Shown here piece after piece: positions 20,726 through 31,384 of a stretch of 64,000 nt of DNA. A model generated the notes under the pieces. The model was not told where the DNA came from and searched no databases. It saw only the letters and a list, made by a program, of their open reading frames with translations. Origin of the DNA: Lineolata rhizophorae (lineage: Eukaryota > Ascomycota > Dothideomycetes > Lineolatales > Lineolataceae). The first letter of the stretch is position 1. Each line of letters begins with the position of its first letter. The translations under genes and the position numbers were made by a program. The stretch lies in the NCBI GenBank assembly GCA_010093515.1, contig MU001674.1, positions 1,049,975 to 1,113,974 of the forward strand, written 5' to 3'.

Positions 20726-21872
20726 GTTTGGATCAGTCGTCTCTCGTTTGAAAATTTGCTAACCGTTCAATTAGATTCTAACCCTTCTGACCCTTGCCCC
20801 TTTTCTATCCAACTCAATTGCGCGGCTCAATTTCCTTCGGGGTAGAAGTGCTTACTTAATACCTCTTTCATATTAGTCTCCAAGGTCCTTCAGAATGGGT
20901 TTCGTGCACGGAGTCTTGGTGGATACTTCGAGTTTCCCGGCATTACTAGGTAATTTTCGCGGACTTTCCAGGTCCATGGGCTGTGCTTTAGCTTCTTAAA
21001 CTGCATTCATCGGTTTCCCTGTTATCCCTTTCTCAAGTAGGAGATCTTCATTTTTATTCCGACTACAGGGAAGCATGGCGCTGAGAACGGTGTTGAGGTC
21101 AAGGCTAGATTGCGTCGAAGAGGGAACAATTTAAAAATGGCAGTGACCCACTACATACTATCAGAGCATCTAACCAAATAGTGAAATGGCGAGTCTACAT
21201 GTCTGTGATGAAATGAGCACGTTTAAGTATTTAGCTCCAGGGCCTACTTCGGGAAAAGTGTAGATTAATAGGCGCGGAGAAATGCTGCTAGCTATCTATG
21301 GGCCGGGAGCTTGGCATTTGAAATGCAATTTTTAATGCAGGGAAGTATGAAAGTCTCTGCATGTCATCTCAAAAATTTGCCGCAAAAATATGGGGAGGAT
21401 ACGGAGCATAGAGCTTGATAGGGCTTATCCGCCTTGCTTCCTCGAACCTCCACTTGGTTGACGATTAAGGGGACACTAGGAGTTCGGTCACCATTCTTCG
21501 AACTGGTAGAGCGCCTGATGGGATCGAAACCATTTATTCTTCCTCTCTAAGACCTTCTACTTTTAAGCCTACCGTAAAGTTTTCGTACAATAGAAAAGTC
21601 GATTTATTACCATGCGTATAGTCGTGGGTAGTTGGCATTACTTTCCTCATGGCTCGTTAGCCAATTGGGTCGCAAGAACAGTGTGCAGGGGTAGAGACAG
21701 AGCCTGGGACAATTTCTCCGCACGCTACAGGGCCGATGTCCGAACTCATCCATCACCTTAACCCGTCTCTCGTTCCTGGTCCTCTACAAAATCCTCCTGC
21801 AGAATAGTTCTACGAGGACAACAACGCCACAATTCATTGCCCGCAAGCCAGAACTCAGGCAAATTGACTGCC
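20726..21872. other. Intergenic upstream of ERG26
   Basis: A 1.15 kb AT-richer spacer between the E2 gene and ERG26. No frame longer than chance, no repeat family and no RNA gene recognised. It should contain the ERG26 promoter. Confidence 0.55.
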
Positions 21873-23068
21873 ATGTCAGCTCCCGAGTTCTCCAAAAATA
21901 TTGGCCACATCCTCGTCGTCGGCGGATGCGGGTTCCTCGGCCACCACATCGTGGATATGCTCGTTGGGCGACATTCGGAGAGCACAATCTCAGTCCTCGA
22001 CCTGCGAACGAATTCAAACCGCAACCCAAGTCCGCAAGTGAGCTATCATGAGGGCGACATTACGGATGAGTGTGCTATGGGCGCGCTGTTTGCGAAGTTG
22101 AAGCCAGACATTGTGATACACACAGCTTCCCCGCATGCGATGGCCAAGGACGACGTTTTGTACAAAGTGAACGTGGATGGGACCAAGGCGCTTCTCAAGG
22201 CGGCGCAGGAAAATGCGGTGAAAGCATTCGTGTACACGAGCTCTGCGAGCGTGGTGTTCAATTGGGACACTGGCTTGATTAATGCGGATGAAAGGTGGCC
22301 GATTATCGCGGGCAAGAAGCAGAAGGAATATTACACTTCAACAAAGGTCAGTTTGAGTTCCTATCTTCGCGGCAGCACCGAAATGCTATACCCGTAGCTA
22401 TGGACTTGGGATTGACCGTATCATAGGCGTGGGCCGAAGTCGCCGTTCTAGAAGCCAACCGTAAGCCGGCATCATTCCTCACGTGCGCCATCCGCCCGGC
22501 AGGCATCTTCGGCGAAGGCGACGTCCAAACGCTACCCAATATCGTGGTTATAGGCCAGCGCGGCTCGGCTAGATACCAGCTTGGTCCCAACGAGAACCTG
22601 TTCGACTTCACATATGTCAAGAACATAGCGCATGGACACCTGCTTGCGGCCAATGCGCTCGTGGCAACCCACGCCATGGCGCCGACGGTGCCGTTGGACT
22701 CGGAAAAGGTGGATGGCGAGGCGTTCTTCATTACAAATGACTCGCCGGTGTACTTTTGGGATTTCATGCGGACTGTTTGGAAGCATGCGGGCGTACAGAT
22801 ACCGATGAAGAAGGTGTGGGCTTTCAGCCCTGAGTTCTCGCTCTTAGTTGCGTCACTATCGGAGTGGTACGCTTGGTTCAAAGGGCAGAAGCCGGCGCTC
22901 ACGAGAGAAAGGGCGAAGTATAGTTACATGACCAGGTATTACAGCGTTGACAAGGCGCGGCTGAGACTTGGATATAAGCCACTTGTGGGATTAGAGGAGG
23001 GTATCAAAAGGGGCGTAGCTGATGTGTTGGAGACTCAGAAGCAGGAGGCGGAAAAGAAGTCACAGTAG
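21873..23068 (+). CDS. ERG26: Sterol-4-alpha-carboxylate 3-dehydrogenase (decarboxylating)
   Basis: Erg26 oxidises the 3-hydroxyl of 4-carboxysterols, with loss of CO2, within the C-4 demethylation complex on the ER during ergosterol synthesis. Two exons (21873-22346, 22427-23068) give 371 residues. The Rossmann NAD-binding motif VVGGCGFLGHHIVDML lies near residue 15. An acidic residue in VLDLR follows strand 2. The short-chain dehydrogenase active site shows YTSSASV and, at the splice junction, a YxxxK (YYTSTK). SFLTCAIRPAGIFGEGD and FDFTYVKNIAHGHLLA are typical of the 3-beta-HSD family (NSDHL). A hydrophobic stretch after VWAFSPEF may anchor it to the membrane. The start fits the family; PSO2 follows 292 bases downstream on the same strand. 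Confidence 0.95.
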
Positions 23069-23360
23069 CCATTCGACTTTACTCTGTGTATATAACACTG
23101 TACCTAATCACGTAATATGGCATTCTCATTTTGTTCAGACACTGAAGCTGCCAAATAGGCATTGCGCTTTCGCAAACATTACTCGTGCTTCGATTTCACC
23201 CGGGCGACGCTATTGGTCAGACACGACCAAGAGCGAATCTACCACGCGCAAGCGAGACGCGCCGCTCTGGTCCAACTCCTTCGGACGAGCAAGACTTCTC
23301 CCAGCCTCACAAAGAAGCGGGCATTCCCCCGGGGACCGATATAACGCCCACTCTCCCCTC

Positions 23361-26075
23361 ATGTTCCGCAATCCTCGAGAGAATCGCTCTCGCCCGCAGA
23401 ATGCGCAGGTAGCTCCTTCAACGGGCCGCAGGCCGTCGCCACCGAGAAACACCAGTTCTACCTCCCTAAAGCTGCCCAAACCAGCTTTATCAAATCAGCC
23501 CATTAGCTCCTCAAACACGAGTTGCTCAACGATGAAGCCCTCTCCAGTATCCCGCAACAACAACGGGCAAAGGCAAATTACTTCGATGATGGCACGAGGG
23601 ACACCGAAGCCGAAACCCCGCCCGAATGGAAATATCAAATCGTTTTTCAAGAAAGCTGAGGAGATTGGCAGCTCGCTGTTCGTTGCAGGCGGAGCGGATA
23701 AGGGGAATGGATCCGTTGATAAAGAGGCCGACTATGGCGTCGAAGAGATTGAATGGAGTGCTGTGGACCTAGAGAAGTTCCATGAAGGAGGGAGGAGCGC
23801 AAAGCGGCGACGGGTCGAAGAACTAATAGGGGATGAAAATCAAGCCACAATATCTGGCTCGGGGCCAGAGCCTGATGAAACATGCTCACCACCGCCCCCG
23901 GAGAATACTGCTGCAAGTAGCCGTGAGGCAGACATGCAAGTTGGCTGTGAAGACCGGGTGCCCGTGGCATCGAAAAAGAGGCGGCTCGGGCCCTTCATTG
24001 AAGATTCCGATAGCGAAGATGACATGCCTACAATACTTGCAAAAGGTACAGTAACTATTTCCCTCGAGCCGTCTACCTCAAAATATTCGGCGGAGAAATC
24101 ACAGGCTCTCGAAGACGAGTCACATCCCGAACAGTCGGAATATGTTGAAGGGAATGGGTTCGAGACCTTCGACGGGTCCGAGGAGGACTTCGAAGATGAG
24201 GATGCTTTTGAGGGCGAGGAATTGCAAGAGCGACGATGGGCGGAGCTGGAAGAGAGAATATTGACGGAGGGGCAACTCAAGGACGAATTGGATAGTGAAC
24301 AAGCGGCTCAGGATTTTGGCGAATCAACATCTGATTTGAATGGAGCATCCGAGGCCACAAGCAAAGCATCGTGCCCAATTTGCAGCCTCAGCTTAAGTGG
24401 CATTTCTAACCACGACGCATCCGTTCATGTTAATAACTGCCTCGACGGCAATCCCACGCCTCTACCACGGAGCACCACGGAGCCAAAGGACGCTCTAATG
24501 CTAAACGCCGGATCGACGGTATCGCCAGGCAAACGGGCACAGCGTGCGGAACGACCGGCAAAGCCTGGTCAACAGAATCCGTTTTCATTAGGCACTTCGT
24601 CAAACGGCGCTTCCTTCTCGGCGTTCTCCAAACTTATGTCTGGGCATGCTGAGGATGCTGCTTGGGCTACGGCTGCTGCGGCAGAATCAGCGTCACGGGG
24701 AAAGCCATCCTATCAGAGGACATGCCCGTTTTACAAGATTCTGCCTGGATTTTCAATTTGCGTGGACGCTTTTCGCTACGGTGCCGTCCAAGGCTGCGAG
24801 GCTTACTTCTTAAGTCACTTCCACAGTGATCACTACATGGGACTTACCTCATCCTGGTCTCATGGTCCGATCTATTGCAGCAAGGTGACAGGGAACCTCG
24901 TTCGACAGCAGTTGCGTGTTGATCCTAAATGGGTTGTTGACCTTGAGTTTGAGGCGAAGAAGGAAGTTCCCGGTACGAATGGAGTTCATGTCACCATGAT
25001 CCCTGCAAATCATTGTCCCGGCAGTTCGCTATTTCTCTTTGAGAAGCTGTCGATAAAGGGGAATTATTCTAGGAACCACCGCGTACTTCATTGTGGAGAC
25101 TTCCGCGCTTGTAAAGCGCATGTGGAACATCCACTTCTATCTCCTGAGACTGTCGACACTCTTACTGGCAAAACAAAGCAGCAAAAAATCGATGTCTGTT
25201 ATCTAGATACGACGTACTTGAACCCAAAGTATGCTTTTCCGAATCAGGATGAGGTCATCAACTCCTGCGCTGAAGTGTGTGTCAGTCTCAACAAAACGAA
25301 CTCAAGCGATGTCGATCGTTGGGAACAACTAAAATACCAAAAGTCGGGACGCGGTCTAGCGGATTTCATGACGAAAGGCCGCAAAGATAGTCCAGCAGCA
25401 GACGAACCGAAGGGGGCGTCGGAAGACTTCGTCAGCACTGAGTCACAACCACAAGGTCGTCTTTTAGTTGTTGTTGGTACTTACAGTATTGGCAAGGAAC
25501 GTGTGTGTTTGGGTATCGCCAAAGCACTGAACAGCAAAATTTACGCGCCGGCGGCTAAGCAGCGTATTTGCGCCTGTCTCGAAGATCCTGAGCTCACTTC
25601 CAGACTCACATACAATCCTCGCGAGGCTCAGGTGCATCTGACGCCACTATTTGAGATCCGCGCTGAAACGCTTAACGATTATCTAAAGGACTATCTGGAT
25701 AGATTCGATCACGCTGTTGGATTCCGTCCCTCGGGTTGGAATTACCGCCCGCCAAACAGTCGAATGACCGACAACCCTTCTGTGCAGACAGTGCTACACG
25801 GTTCGAACTGGAAGAGTGGCTATTCGGTGCGAGACCTTCTTCCTCAACGAGGGAGCACAAACAAAGTCAGTTGCTTTGGTGTTCCTTATAGCGAGCACAG
25901 TAGCTTCAGGGAATTGACCATGTTTTGTTGCGCATTGAGGATCGACAAAATAATCCCGACGGTAAACGTTGGCAGTGCGAAGAGCAGAGAGAAAATGAAG
26001 GCGTGGTGCGAGAAGTGGGCGGCTGAGAAGAGAAAGAATGGGCTTTTTAAGCCGAGTGAAGACTCGAGGTGGTAG
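23361..26075 (+). CDS. PSO2: DNA interstrand cross-link repair nuclease Pso2/Snm1
   Basis: Pso2/Snm1 is a 5' exonuclease of the beta-CASP metallo-beta-lactamase group that processes interstrand cross-links in the nucleus. A single exon encodes 904 residues from the ATG at 23361. The frame stays open upstream into ERG26, but that part has no conservation. The N-terminal 350 residues are disordered and basic/acidic (for example IKSFFKKAEE, resembling a PCNA-box-like stretch, not proven). A UBZ-type zinc finger follows, CPICSLSLSG with H and C ligands to NNCL, near residue 350. The nuclease core has YFLSHFHSDHYMGL (HxHxDH), MIPANHCPGSSLFLFE, VLHCGDFRA, LDTTYLNP, VVGTYSIGKERV and VPYSEHSSFREL. 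All metal-binding positions that I can check are present. Confidence 0.96.
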   Translation: MFRNPRENRSRPQNAQVAPSTGRRPSPPRNTSSTSLKLPKPALSNQPISSSNTSCSTMKPSPVSRNNNGQRQITSMMARGTPKPKPRPNGNIKSFFKKAEEIGSSLFVAGGADKGNGSVDKEADYGVEEIEWSAVDLEKFHEGGRSAKRRRVEELIGDENQATISGSGPEPDETCSPPPPENTAASSREADMQVGCEDRVPVASKKRRLGPFIEDSDSEDDMPTILAKGTVTISLEPSTSKYSAEKSQALEDESHPEQSEYVEGNGFETFDGSEEDFEDEDAFEGEELQERRWAELEERILTEGQLKDELDSEQAAQDFGESTSDLNGASEATSKASCPICSLSLSGISNHDASVHVNNCLDGNPTPLPRSTTEPKDALMLNAGSTVSPGKRAQRAERPAKPGQQNPFSLGTSSNGASFSAFSKLMSGHAEDAAWATAAAAESASRGKPSYQRTCPFYKILPGFSICVDAFRYGAVQGCEAYFLSHFHSDHYMGLTSSWSHGPIYCSKVTGNLVRQQLRVDPKWVVDLEFEAKKEVPGTNGVHVTMIPANHCPGSSLFLFEKLSIKGNYSRNHRVLHCGDFRACKAHVEHPLLSPETVDTLTGKTKQQKIDVCYLDTTYLNPKYAFPNQDEVINSCAEVCVSLNKTNSSDVDRWEQLKYQKSGRGLADFMTKGRKDSPAADEPKGASEDFVSTESQPQGRLLVVVGTYSIGKERVCLGIAKALNSKIYAPAAKQRICACLEDPELTSRLTYNPREAQVHLTPLFEIRAETLNDYLKDYLDRFDHAVGFRPSGWNYRPPNSRMTDNPSVQTVLHGSNWKSGYSVRDLLPQRGSTNKVSCFGVPYSEHSSFRELTMFCCALRIDKIIPTVNVGSAKSREKMKAWCEKWAAEKRKNGLFKPSEDSRW

Positions 26076-26115
26076 CTAAAGCTATGCTGTAGTCATTCCG
26101 GTAGTTCGGCAAATA

Positions 26116-27555
26116 TTATGCCTTCACTCCTACATTAACCTTCTTAGTGGCGGTTTCATCCTCAGCATCCCTTTTCCTCTTGACACCATTCTTCCCATTG
26201 ACACTCCCAGCAGGCAGAACTTGCTCGATGACTTCGCGCAGTCGGGCAATGGCATCATCAGAGATCTGATAGTGCACCACAAGTCTCGAGCCAAGAGTCC
26301 GGAGCCCTTTCTTGGCCGCGATCTTGATGAACTCTTCTTCGCTAATGCCAGCAGATTCTAAGTCAAACCAAACCATGTTTGTCACTGTAGGCAGCGAGAG
26401 CTTGCCGCCGGACGACTGCCACAGCTCCGCTATCTCTCGGGCCCTCTCGTGACTCTCTGTCAGTCGTCCGCCAAGAAACGTCTCTTCAACAGCAATTCGG
26501 GCCGGGGCCGCAACCACACCTGCCTGACGCAGGCCGCCACCAATGCTCTTCCTAATCCATCTGGCCCTTTTTATGAATGCATCGCTTCCCACTACGATGC
26601 TTCCAATCGGCGCGCCGAGTCCCTTACTGAAGCAGAGACTAATGCTGTCGAAGCACGCCGAATAGTCCTTAAGTGCGCCGTGCCCGGCAGCTACGGCCTC
26701 CCACAACCTCGCCCCGTCGAGGTGCATCAGAATACCGTTCTCTCTCGCCCACGCCGAGATGCGCTGGCACTCGGCCAAGGGCATTACGGCACCACCGAGC
26801 GTGTTCTCGAGCTCAATGACCTTTGTGGGGCATGCGTGGATGTCGTCGCTCAGCACAGCATGCTTCTTGACGTCTTCGAGTGTTAGGTGCACGCCATTGG
26901 ACGGCACGACAGCCGAGACCAGAGCGCCGCACAGGCTCGCTGTTCCGCCGGCTTCGTATTTCAAGATGTGGGCTCGGTGGTCACAGAGGACGGAGTGGGG
27001 CGGGCCCTGAAGGTGTGCCCGTAGGGCGACCTGGTTTCCCATTGTCCCAGAGAGGACAAGCAGAGCAGCATCATGGCCTGTGAGCTCTGCAAGGAACGAT
27101 TCCAGCGAAAGCGTCGTCGGATCTTCGGAGAAAACGTCGTCGCGTAGGGTGCATCTTTTGATGGCCTCAAGCATGGACATTGTTGGTACCGTCATAACGT
27201 CGCTTCGGAAATCGAATTCTGCGGGGCCCGGGGCTGCCCAATGGTTGATTGTCCGACCATCATTTGCATAGCCCTTAGCTCCAGCCTCCTTGGAAGCATT
27301 CGCGTTGGTATACATTTTTTGGAAACGTTGGTAGGTTGGCGTCCTTGGAGCTTCAAAACAAAGATTTCTCAGCCGGGTAGCCGTCGACGATCTGAGCCAA
27401 ACAGCTAAACTGCTTGTTCGAAGCTTAGGGTCGTTACCCTGAATAGTTCGGAACGAAGACCAAATCGAAATGGACCGAGAAGGCAGATTGGTCAGCTTAA
27501 GGCCGCCCCCAGCTGGTGACGTTTGGGGGCCCGATATCCGGAATATCTCAGGCAT
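26116..27555 (-). CDS. GLY1: L-threonine aldolase (low specificity)
   Basis: This PLP enzyme cleaves threonine or allo-threonine to glycine and acetaldehyde. The intronless frame gives 479 residues from the ATG at 27555, or 399 from the ATG at 27315. Catalytic features are FRSDVMTVPT at the beginning, SGTMGNQVALRAHLQ, ILKYEAGG, HLDGARLWEA (Asp to the PLP ring) and SLCFSKGLGAPIGS with the Schiff-base lysine. It ends with a basic KRKRDAEDE-type tail. The 80 residues before the second ATG are Arg/Ser/Leu-rich and nearly without acidic residues, like a mitochondrial presequence; family homology begins only near the second ATG. The stop lies 40 bases from the PSO2 stop. Confidence 0.94.
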   Translation of the reverse strand: MPEIFRISGPQTSPAGGGLKLTNLPSRSISIWSSFRTIQGNDPKLRTSSLAVWLRSSTATRLRNLCFEAPRTPTYQRFQKMYTNANASKEAGAKGYANDGRTINHWAAPGPAEFDFRSDVMTVPTMSMLEAIKRCTLRDDVFSEDPTTLSLESFLAELTGHDAALLVLSGTMGNQVALRAHLQGPPHSVLCDHRAHILKYEAGGTASLCGALVSAVVPSNGVHLTLEDVKKHAVLSDDIHACPTKVIELENTLGGAVMPLAECQRISAWARENGILMHLDGARLWEAVAAGHGALKDYSACFDSISLCFSKGLGAPIGSIVVGSDAFIKRARWIRKSIGGGLRQAGVVAAPARIAVEETFLGGRLTESHERAREIAELWQSSGGKLSLPTVTNMVWFDLESAGISEEEFIKIAAKKGLRTLGSRLVVHYQISDDAIARLREVIEQVLPAGSVNGKNGVKRKRDAEDETATKKVNVGVKA

Positions 27556-29388
27556 CAGGTAGGAGGTAACGGTTCGTATGAGCGCGATAGATAGCGCTAC
27601 AGTCTTGTTACGCGCAATCGAGGGCTTCGTAGCGGCTTTCAAACGAATTAGCGTCGTCTTGGCGAGCGTTTCTCGCGTCAACTCTAGGGCGGTGGGAACG
27701 CAGAGATGCTGTGGCCTAATGCTAGAATATTGTTATTTCACAGTTATTAGTGCATGCCGATCGCTGGTGTTAGGTGCCTTCTACCCTTCCTGCCAATTAC
27801 CAGTTCAAGTCTCTAGGTACGTCAAATGGCTGGGGAGCTCAAAGGCCCAAGTTGGTTTGTGTGAAATCGTATAAGCAAATAGCGGTGGCAACTCTCAGAA
27901 TGCAGTTGAGCTTCCAATTTCAAAAGATAGCGCCTGGTAAATTACTGTTGTTCACCACCACATCTGATGATCTAGCAACCAAATAGTCACTAGGGGAAGT
28001 ATCCTGTAGAGTACTCGCGCACACTACGGTTACTTTGTTGTGGGGTCTATCGATAACGAAATTGTCGAAGTATGTACATACATACTACGTATGTATGCTC
28101 TTGGAGCCGATATCGGGGTGATCTCCCACCTTACCAAAACAGCAAAGCGCTAATTAATGCTGGCTGCGCCGACCGGATTTTCGCGGCAAAAGCAGAAGCT
28201 ACAACTATTTAGTAAAATAAAACCTGTAATAACCTAGACATTGCAGCACTAGGCTGCAAGCATGTTATTCATTGATAGTCTATAGAAGGAAAGCTTCTTC
28301 CCACGCAGTATTTGCCGAGAAATTCACTGACTCCACTAGCTCACCATTGAAGCTAAAATGGCCATCCTAGTGTATTAAGAATGGAGGCATTCTTCGATTT
28401 TGAGCCATCCAAAACCATGAATATAATTGATTTCGCCTCCTTTCTGCATAACCGCAAGATCAGGACTTACGACACATGTCAGCAACGGGAGTTTTTAGGA
28501 CGTCTCAAAATATCTGTAGACGCATCCGCAAGAGGTGTCATTCCATTCCCATGAAGCACGGTTGTAGATACTCAGATTTAACTAACTCAGTAATTACTAC
28601 TCCTAGCAGAGATCGGACTTCAGATTTAAATTTCGAGCATGTTGATCCACTAGAATGTTGTGCAATATTGCGTATGTCGAGCTCCACAGAGTATACGGTA
28701 GCAAACAGAGTGTATACGAGGTTGAGGTTGAGGTTGCGGTTGCAGAGTCTGCGATCCATCTACGCTGTGCGCTGAACCGGGGCCGGCATTACTTGGCCCC
28801 GAGCATCACGTGGCTACAGCTGCCATACATGATATCCATGACAGTGTAAATTTAGCGTAGGATGGAGAAGGTCTGGAGTGAATTGCAGCTGCTTTCCCAG
28901 GGGCTAGTTCTTAAAGAAAACTACATATTGAGAGTTTTTTTGGGCATCTAGTTTCATATTCAGAGAGGAATCTTTGATACAGCCGGCCGTTGTCGAGATA
29001 TTGAGGCCTTAGCGCTTTTCGTTGGTTGGCTGAACATGCGTGCAGCCGAGGTCTGAAAGCGCCAAGCCGGCTCCGGGGCGGTACATACAAGGGTACCTGT
29101 AACCGCAAACCTGAGCCGTGGGGCGGCAGCCCCTGGCCCTAACGCGTGTCTGACCGTTCTAGATGCCCGGCCTTGGCTCTTCCGCCCCTAGCAGTACGTA
29201 CGCTATCCAGACTCTAGATCTCCAGCAACAGTCCCCTTCCGCTTTACTCCGCCTCCTCCTTTCACCCTCAGAACGCTACTCACGACAGCCTACGCATATC
29301 GTTTAGGCCGCTTTGAAAGCACGTTACGACTTGCTTGCATATACGTCCGGACTGCGACCCTGCTCGAGCCGGCCTCAAGCATTCCACG
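27556..29388. other. Intergenic, 1.8 kb, no gene recognised
   Basis: An AT-richer spacer upstream of both GLY1 and the LETM1 gene. It contains a perfect 9-base inverted repeat with a 3-base loop at 28077-28097, and a short tandem (gaggtt three times) at 28718-28735. Stop codons are dense in all frames for most of it. It may contain decayed repeat DNA, but no family is recognisable. Confidence 0.55.
28718..28741 (+). repeat. Hexanucleotide tandem (gaggtt)3 plus one variant unit
   Basis: Three exact gaggtt units followed by gcggtt. A small microsatellite with no gene context. Confidence 0.7.
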
Positions 29389-31096
29389 ATGTCTTTCAAC
29401 CGTACGGCGTCCCGGATGACGCCGATGCTCCTCCGGAGCCACGCGCGTGCCCATGGTTTGCGCTACCCGCCGCGTGGTACCGCATCAGCGGGTTTTCCGC
29501 GTGCCCCCGATGGCTATGCGCCCGCTCTCGCCATACTTATGCCGCGTCGCAACATCGAGACTGATAGGAACGCTTCGTCTGACGGAGGCCGGAATTTCCC
29601 GCCACCGGGCTTCAACGCCAGCGAGGCGAAGAAGCCGCTACCAGGGAAGGATGCGCAGGCGCAGCAATCAGGCGCAAAGGAAGGCAAGGAGGCGCAGGGA
29701 CTGAAGAGGGAAGGTCAGAGCGCGGAGGTCGCGGCCAAAGGGGCTAAATCAAGCGCGAACGCGAAGACGAAGGCAGACGAGAAAAAAGACCTCGACCAGC
29801 TAGCGGCGGAAAAGGCGGCAGCGGACAAGAACCAAGATAAGAAAGCGCTCGAGGGCAAGAAAGAAGAATCCAAGCAGCTTACAATGTGGCAGAAGATCAA
29901 GAAAGAGGCGGCGCATTACTGGGATGGAACCAAACTGTTGGCCGCTGAGGTCAGGATCAGCTCAAAACTAGCCCTGAAGATGGCGGCTGGTTATGAACTC
30001 ACTCGAAGGGAAACTCGCCAAGTAAGTTTGCTGTCCTGGATCGGTGAGCAGGTGGACTAGATATTTCTAATAAGATATGTTCTTTTAGTTGCACCGTACA
30101 GTCAAAGACCTCAGCCGGCTTGTCCCCTTCTCCGTTTTCATCATCGTTCCTCTCGGCGAACTCCTCATTCCCGTCGTCCTTAAGCTCTTCCCGAACTTTC
30201 TCCCTAGCACCTTCGAAGATCTGAAGACGCGCGATGCTAAGACGAGCAAACTCCGCGAGACGCGCAAAGAAGTTAGCAACTTCCTGCGCACGACGCTGAA
30301 GGAAACTGGCCTCCCCGTGAGCCCGGCTAGCGCACAACGTGAAGAATTCGCCGAATTCTTCCGCAAAGTGCGCACAACCGGCGAAGAACCGACAAAGGCG
30401 GACGTGATCAAGGTGTGCAAGATCTTCAAGGATGATCTGACTCTTGACAACCTTTCACGCCCACAGTTGGTCGCCATTTGCCGGTACATGAGTCTCAACA
30501 CGTTTGGTACCGACGCCATGCTCCGGTACAATATCCGGCATCGCATGCGTCAGATCAAGCGTGACGATAAGGCCATCTTCCTCGAAGGGGTAGACTCGCT
30601 GTCTGTAACGGAACTCCAATCGGCATGCGCTGCGCGTGGTCTACGCACCCACGGCCTTAGCCCCGCTCGTCTTCGCGAGGACCTCCAGATGTGGCTGGAT
30701 CTTCGACTGAAGTATGGCGTCCCTTCAACATTGCTTGTGCTTTCAAACGCCTACGTCTACGCTATGGGCAAAGAATCCGAGTTCAACTCGCAGATTGACG
30801 CACTGCAAGCGGTGCTGTCATCTATCCCGGAGGAGCTCTTCCATGAGATCGAACTCGAGGTCCACACGGCCGAGGGTGCTGCCACTAACAAGCAACGCCT
30901 TGAGGTACTCAAGGAGCAGCAGGAGCTTATTGAGGAGGAGAACCAGCAGAGAGAGACGAGCCAGAGCGGGCGCAGCACCCCGAATGACACAGAAGATATC
31001 GACGACAAGGAGGAGGCGCTAGCTGAGGCAGGCAAGGAAGCCGCAGACCCGAAAGCGCCGGAAGCGAGGGAAGCTAAAGAGGCGGAGAAGGCGTAA
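29389..31096 (+). CDS. MDM38: LETM1-domain protein of the mitochondrial inner membrane (Mdm38/Ylh47 type)
   Basis: LETM1 proteins support mitochondrial K+/H+ exchange and, in yeast Mdm38, insertion of mitochondrially made proteins. Two exons (29389-30021, 30089-31096) give 546 residues. The N terminus is Arg/Ser/Pro-rich, as in mitochondrial presequences (SFNRTASRMTPMLLRSHARAH). A Lys/Ala/Glu-rich coiled region follows, then TMWQKIKKEAAHYWDGTKLLA. The single membrane segment is LVPFSVFIIVPLGELLIPVVLKLFP, and the matrix LETM1/ribosome-binding domain has FPNFLPSTF, LVAICRYMSLNTFGTDAMLRY and LRTHGLSP. The C-terminal tail is acidic. The single intron is 67 bases. I cannot separate Mdm38 from its paralogue Ylh47 by eye. 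Confidence 0.94.
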
Positions 31097-31384
31097 TGAG
31101 GGTTGCAACATTGTGGTTGCTTCTCTCCAATTCGTTTCTAGCTGTGTAATTTGGAAAAGCTATTCGGATCACGCACATTGTAGACGTAGACTCTTCTCTT
31201 ATGTTTTCTTGTAGTCCGCGCAATATTTCATGCGGATGTACCTGGCCTCCTACAGCACAAGAGGAAAGGCGGTGGAATGCTACTCGCATTAGTACAGCTT
31301 GCATCAGTATCCTCAAGTGATAACAAAACCTCGCACTACACTGAAGACTTCGTATAATGTATCTTGTTCTTGTCTTCGATGAGC

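Noticed and set aside
23022-23360. Upstream extension of the PSO2 frame back into ERG26
   Set aside because: The added 113 codons overlap ERG26 coding sequence in another frame and lack any nuclease-family similarity. The ATG at 23361 is preferred.
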